From Bursaphelenchus xylophilus (lineage: Eukaryota; Nematoda; Chromadorea; Rhabditida; Aphelenchoididae): DNA of 64,000 bases. Where the stretch lies: assembly GCA_904066235.2 (NCBI GenBank), contig CAJFCV020000001.1:10039291-10103290 (forward strand), in the 5' to 3' direction. The stretch's first letter is position 1, and every line of letters begins with the position of its first letter. The notes under the pieces were generated by a model, which was not told the origin of the DNA, searched no databases, and worked only from the letters and a program-made list of their open reading frames with translations. Positions 58,301 through 64,000 of the stretch are shown in pieces. Position numbers and translations under genes: made by a program.

Positions 58301-59607
58301 AATCCCCAATTTCCCATAAAAAATTCCAAAAAAAGTAATGCGTAAATCCGTCCACTAAAAGCCCCTAGTAATAATAAATTCCACGAAATTCGGTCCAATA
58401 ATGCATATATTAATCATGGCAAAGAGAACTTCCAATTCCGGCGAAAGCCTAAAAATTCAATTACGTAGAAAAGTAGGGCCAGATTAGATGACCAAGAAGT
58501 TAATCAAAGAAATAAAATTATGCTCGTAAATCAAAGCGGGCATAATCTGAACGTAAAATTTTAATTATCCCTCAGGGCATGACAGGATTTGGAGACAATT
58601 AAGAGTATGTTCAACAAGATTAGAATTTGTAAATGTGGAAAGGGCGGGGAATATTTTGAAGGGTTTGGGGACAAAGTGACATTTTATACGATAAACGTTG
58701 CTTTGAATTAAAAATTGTCTACTACTCGATAACAATGTAGCTATGATACCGTGCCGGCTTTAGTATACAGTAGATTACAACCTTGTTTTCGAGAAATAAC
58801 CATTACATATCAAAAAATGGCAATCACCAACTGCTTTCTTATAAAACAAGAGTATTAACTATGGATTATAAAAGAAATGGTCCATTTCAGTTAACAAATT
58901 TTGTCAAATAGGCAACAGATTTACCATTGAGCCCCATTCTAAATTCTGTATCAGTTCCTCCCATCTTTATCAGCCCATGAAACAGAATGCCAAAAATGGC
59001 GGGAGACCATCCTATTTCAACTTTCAGCCAAAGTTGGTCATTGAAATCGCCCTCGCCGAAAGAACTCTAAACCCCAAATCCATTCGCGGAAGTCTCTGCG
59101 CCAAAAAACTAAAAAAATAAATTCGGCTATATTACATATGAAAGCGGATTAACCTTCTCCAAAAGCGAATTGGAATCCCATCAAAAAATAATTTCAGGCC
59201 CGACGATCTCCAAAAATTTGTCATCCGACGGACAAATGTGGGTGTAGATTATGTGTGAAATTCTGTGTTTGGGGGGAGCAAAAAATAAAAATTTGATATG
59301 AAATCATTGTCAAAAAATGGACTCCTCGGATTTCTGCAAGTATTTTTTATTGACGAAATCTAAGGTTAATGCAAATTTATGCCATTTCTAGCTCGACAAA
59401 CCATTTACAATCCGCAAACAACAAAATAAATAGTGAAATCACGGTATCTACATGGGTCTACACAAATATTTCGGCCAGAAGAAAGGCGAGTTTTCGAGAT
59501 TTCGGGAGTGCAAAAACGCGGAAATTACAGTAAACTGCGAAGATTACGGTAATCTTCGTGGGTATTTGCCCGTTTTCCATGAGAATTTGGGAGGAGGGAA
59601 GACCGAG
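52357..59607. other. 7.2 kb without a supportable gene
   Basis: This lies upstream of the CSRNP gene. 52615-52740 is GC-rich with repeated GCGCGAG/GGCCGAGAG words and may be promoter. 53790-54035 is a GCACAGTGC array. 57430-57720 resembles repeat family B. Open frames such as 53002-53472 (plus) and 55018-55278 (minus) lack family similarity and splice partners. The rest is AT-rich and could hold 5' exons or enhancers of CSRNP. Confidence 0.5.
53790..54035. repeat. GCACAGTGC array upstream of CSRNP
   Basis: Eight GCAC(A/C/T)GTGC-type palindromes lie about 25-35 bases apart. It is the only one of the four arrays outside an annotated intron. A lone copy follows at 54477-54487. Confidence 0.8.
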
Positions 59608-61477
59608 TTAGTGCGCTTTCTGTCTTCTCTGCTTGTAGTATTCGTCATCCTCGTCTTGATTTCGGCGTTTTCGGTCTCTTGCCGGAGGTTCCTCGTCTTC
59701 GCTGATCTCCGGTTCGGGGGTTCGGGTTTCTCTTTTCTCGTTGGGATCGGTCTTCTTGAACGCGAAGACTCGATACATTGATATCACTTCCCATTCGGAG
59801 CGACTGAGGGTTCCCTGTAAACAAAAAATTCCAAATTTTTATGTTATCCATGACAAAAAAAGGTAAAAAATATGTGTTCAAACTCTTCTAATGACTATAA
59901 AATAAGCATTATTATCCTTTGCTGACCATCAGAGCTCCCTATCACTCATTTACTTCTAATTTTTGACCAAAAATTATATTATCCTTGGCAAAAAAAAGTG
60001 AAAAATATGTGTTAAAACCTTCCAATAATCATAAAATAAACATTATATCCTTTGCACACCACCAGACTTCCCCATCACTCCTTTACTTCTAATTTTCGAC
60101 CAAAAATTATATTATCCATAACAAGAAAATCAAAAAAAAGGTCTACTTTCTTTAAATATTCCCAAAAAAACCACATGTCTCAAAAGAAACAACTCACCAC
60201 AAATTCCTGTTCTGGATGTTCATTGAGATAACTGTAGGCCTTGCTGTACTCCTTCCTATGTCCATCACTGTCCGACATTTCTTTTCGTCCGAATGCCTCG
60301 AGGGCATTCATTCGTTTGAACAGGCGGAAATGTTCTCCCTTCTTGATGAAGTCTTTATATCCCTCATTTAATGGCTTTGTATACACCAATTCCATTCCGT
60401 TTTCTTTCATCATCCTAAAACAAGGTCGACATTATTCTGAACAAAAAAAAAGTATTGTATATTGTCACAAACAATATCAAGTACTCTTAACTGCCAACTT
60501 ACTGTTTTAACAATGCGAATTTCGCGAAATATTCGGGGCAGTTGACGACTTCATCAAGGGCAAAATATAACTTTGCGCCGAACAAAGGGATCTTCGATTC
60601 TTCTTTGTGGACATCGAAATTCTCAAAAGTCACGCTACATACTTCATTCTTGTATTTGTTATCGGCTCCTTTATTCCTGACCAGGTTTCTGCAATCTTTC
60701 GACATTATTTTAGATATTACTTTAGGCCAAAATCTGCTCAAAAAAAGCTCTCTAAACGAAATAAAACTTCTCAAAACACTATCCACTCACATGATCTGAT
60801 CAGGGTCTGTCAGTATTCCAATAAAGTAGCCTCCGGGTCTGAGCCTTTCGGTGATATTTTCAATCATTTTCCTGGCTCTTTTCTCATCCGCGAACTGATA
60901 ATGTAAGGCGAACATACAGCTGGCCAGATCGAAGAGTCGTTCCTTGGGCTCGTATTTGTCTGCCAGACACTCTTTTCCAGCATCTGCTACAACAAATTGA
61001 GCATTAAAAGGGTCACGGCGTTCGTTTCTCATTCGGTCGATCGTCTCTTTGTACCGATCTTTGGCGTGTTCCACGGAGACTGCAGCTACATCTACAAACA
61101 AGATATTGGTGTCAAAACAAAGCAGAAGACTTGTAAATTTATCTTATAGAAAACTCGACTTACCAGTCATAACAATCTCTTTGATATTCGACACTTTCCA
61201 TTTGGATAAATCTCCACCTTTCCCGCAGCATAAATCGAGCACCGAAGGTCGTTCTATTCCTTTTTTGTTGAGCCTTTTTATGAATCTGGCTAAAACATGG
61301 CCCAGTTATTATTTCCTAAACATCAAACAAAAACTAATGACTAAAAATCTTACCAATCAGCATGCTTTTCATCCAATTATTGTAATTTCGAAGATGGATG
61401 ATCTTTGATGAGCGTCTGTCTTCCGTAGTTTTGTTGGGGATTGCATTATAATGGTTTGCGACGTCTTGTGACGACAT
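59608..61477 (-). CDS. RNMT: mRNA cap guanine-N7 methyltransferase
   Basis: It transfers a methyl group from S-adenosylmethionine to N7 of the 5' cap guanosine of nascent mRNA in the nucleus. Six exons, 61354-61477, 61164-61289, 60791-61091, 60503-60688, 60198-60414 and 59608-59814, sum to 387 codons. The N-terminus has HYNAIPNK and KIIHLRNYNNWMKSMLI. SAM motif I is VLDLCCGKGGDLSKW (about 58-72). FALHYQFADEKRA, LRPGGYFIGILTDPD, PLFGAKLYFALDEVVNCPEY and GTLSRSEWEVISMYRVFAF follow. The tail is acidic and basic. It lacks the long N-terminal extension of the human enzyme. The last intron holds two tandem copies of a ~134-base unit (59840-60112). Confidence 0.95.
59840..60112. repeat. Two tandem ~134-bp units in the RNMT intron
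   Basis: The start word TTATCC(A/T)(T/A)G(A/G)C followed by AAAAA recurs at about 59844, 59979 and 60112. The sequence between (AATATGTGTT, TATCCTTTGC, TTTACTTCTAATTTT) is repeated with small changes. Confidence 0.65.
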
Positions 61478-61697
61478 TCTGGCCTAAAGAATACAAAATA
61501 TACCATAGAAATGAGCAAAATACCTTAACAATATATTCTCCATGGTAAAATACCAATAACTACTCATAAACATGGATAAATTATTATTTTATTAGACACT
61601 AAAGATAATCAGATCAAGAGAATGCAATTTCAACAATAAGAAGGTTCAACAACGGGGACATTGATTCAATTGAGAAGTAAAACATAAAGTTATAACA

Positions 61698-62696
61698 TCA
61701 AGCAGTAGTGTTTAAAGACGTATTGCTGGCATTTTTACAAGTTTTGGGGGTTGAAGGAGTTGCGGTTGTGACCGCTGACAACGTCGACGAAGCATCAATC
61801 TCATCATCAGAACTGTCGGAACTAAAATTAGGTAACTTATGCCTAAATTAATAAAAAATTGCTTTAAATGAATATTAATGGATATCCCAAGCTTAAAAAT
61901 AGCTTTACAAACCAAGATAAAACCCTTGAAAATCTATATTTACCTTGAACCATACATTCCCACACCTGGCAATGTCCCGGCTTTTATAAGATTAGTCGGA
62001 TATCCTCCACATTGCTGTAACACACCGACAACTGGTTTCGGAGTTATCTTTTTCTCTTCTGTTTGCTCCTCCTCGTCATTGGAACGTTTCCTAAACATCA
62101 AATCAAATAATTGCAACAAAACCTACCTTTTTCTTATAATTCCCAGAGCAGGTTTCTCTTTTTTATTGGCCAAAAGCGCTCCCGCCTTGACTTTAGGTGC
62201 TGTAATGTTCCCGACCGATGAAGTGGGTTTATCAACCTGCTCATAGGCTCGTCGTTGCTGTTCAATTAGCTCTCGCTCTTCCTAAGACGAGTTATTATAT
62301 TATCCATGAGGAGGTCCCACCTTTTTCTTCGAGCTCTCTTTTTCATATTTTAACTTGGCGACAGTCTGCAGGAAATCGACTTCATCCTCGGCTAATCCAA
62401 TTTTGGCGGCTGAAAGACGATTTCGTAATTATCAAATTTCACTAAATTAGGCAAACAAAATATTAAGTTAAACATACCCTCAGCCTTTTCAGCATCAATT
62501 TCTTCTTGTTTCAACTCTTTAGCAGCTTTTAATCGTTCAAACAATGGTCGAGGATCATACTCTTCTTCCTCTTCTGAAACAACAAATATAAATCAACGAA
62601 AAAGAAACGATTGTCGGTATCAGGTGTACAATATAAAAATGACTTACTTCCTTCTTCTTTTAGCTTTTCGATCTCTTTTTCCGATACAAAGTTCAT
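61698..62696 (-). CDS. PSME3IP1: PSME3IP1/NIP30 (FAM192A) homologue
   Basis: In vertebrates this protein binds the PA28-gamma proteasome activator in the nucleus. The nematode role is unknown. Exons 62648-62696, 62478-62573, 62321-62409, 62127-62281, 61944-62090 and 61698-61821 sum to 220 codons. The N-terminal NIP30 domain carries FVSEKEIEKLKEEG, EEEYDPRPLFERL, LAEDEVDFLQTVAK and EERELIEQQRRAYEQV. After a Lys-rich linker comes LPGVGMYGSSSDSSDDE, matching the acidic Ser patch of the human protein. It lies head to tail with RNMT, 220 bases apart, so an operon is possible but not shown. Confidence 0.92.
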
Positions 62697-63077
62697 CTTA
62701 CAGTGTATTATTTTCCAAAAAATGTTGATCCACCAAAAAGCAAAAATATTTTTTCTCTTGTAACACAATGCCAGAGATCTTGTTTTCGCAATGGGACGCA
62801 CAAAACTCTCGGTGAATGCGGCGAAATTGATAAAAACTGTCAGTAGGAATTATTTGTAGTAAACTACTGTCAGAATGACTTTGAGAGTGTCCTTTACGAG
62901 TTGCACAAATCTCTCCCCTTCGGGGATTTACCTATTTTCTTTGTCTTGAACACCAAGAATAAAGTCATGGTAACATAATTTATGGAAAGCCGGTTCGAAA
63001 CGTGGACAGACGCCCGTTTTACGTGGATCTCTTCTTCATAAAAGATCTGCGATCTGATAACAACATTAGTCTAAAAA

Positions 63078-64000
<923 letters not shown>

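Overview
The window looks like nuclear DNA of a free-living (rhabditid-type) nematode. Introns are short and AT-rich with TTTTAG/TTTCAG acceptors, a few introns are GC-AG, genes are packed closely on both strands, and nematode-style families are present (a lips-type secreted lipase, a short SH2-tyrosine kinase, an expanded-type casein kinase 1). The species cannot be named from sequence alone. Coding exons are nearer 45-50% G+C; introns and spacers are much more AT-rich.

Layout. 1-10 kb is repeat-rich: a degenerate mariner-like element with a nested foldback, a cluster of GC-rich hairpin repeats, an unidentified GC-rich coiled-coil gene on the minus strand, 3 kb with no recognisable gene, and a broken nicastrin fragment. 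10.03-35.33 kb (minus) is one 45-exon gene for the cytoplasmic dynein-2 heavy chain (DYNC2H1/che-3), the retrograde intraflagellar-transport motor. Its introns hold five identical tRNA-Ile(AAT) genes, a small nested membrane-protein gene on the other strand, several foldback DNA elements, a 21-bp minisatellite and a dense array of the palindrome GCACAGTGC. A candidate X-box (RFX/DAF-19 site) lies 164 bp upstream of its ATG.

35.97-36.90 kb (plus) is the mitochondrial ATP synthase OSCP subunit, divergent from the dynein gene. Then follow a secreted lipase (plus, 37.39-39.16), an SH2-tyrosine kinase (minus, 39.31-41.79), a CRIP-type LIM protein (plus, 42.23-42.93), a CK1/TTBK-like kinase (minus, 43.05-44.93), a type II membrane Cys-rich protein (minus, 45.03-46.43), a doubtful small gene (minus, 46.60-46.87) and a 1,030-residue CSRNP/AXUD1-family nuclear protein (minus, 47.12-52.36). 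About 7 kb follows with no gene I can support. The end holds the mRNA cap guanine-N7 methyltransferase (minus, 59.61-61.48), a PSME3IP1/NIP30 homologue (minus, 61.70-62.70) and the 5' part of UDP-glucose 4-epimerase (plus, from 63.08).

These are mostly unrelated housekeeping and signalling genes, not one pathway. The most unusual content is non-coding: arrays of GCACAGTGC dyads at four loci, a ~40-bp hairpin element scattered through 39-46 kb (one copy apparently forms an exon end and its splice donor), tRNA-Ile copies seeded through one gene, and a 403-bp near-palindrome inside a CSRNP intron. Exon boundaries were placed by hand from splice consensus, reading phase and recalled family conservation. 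Gene models whose phases sum to whole codons are noted as such.
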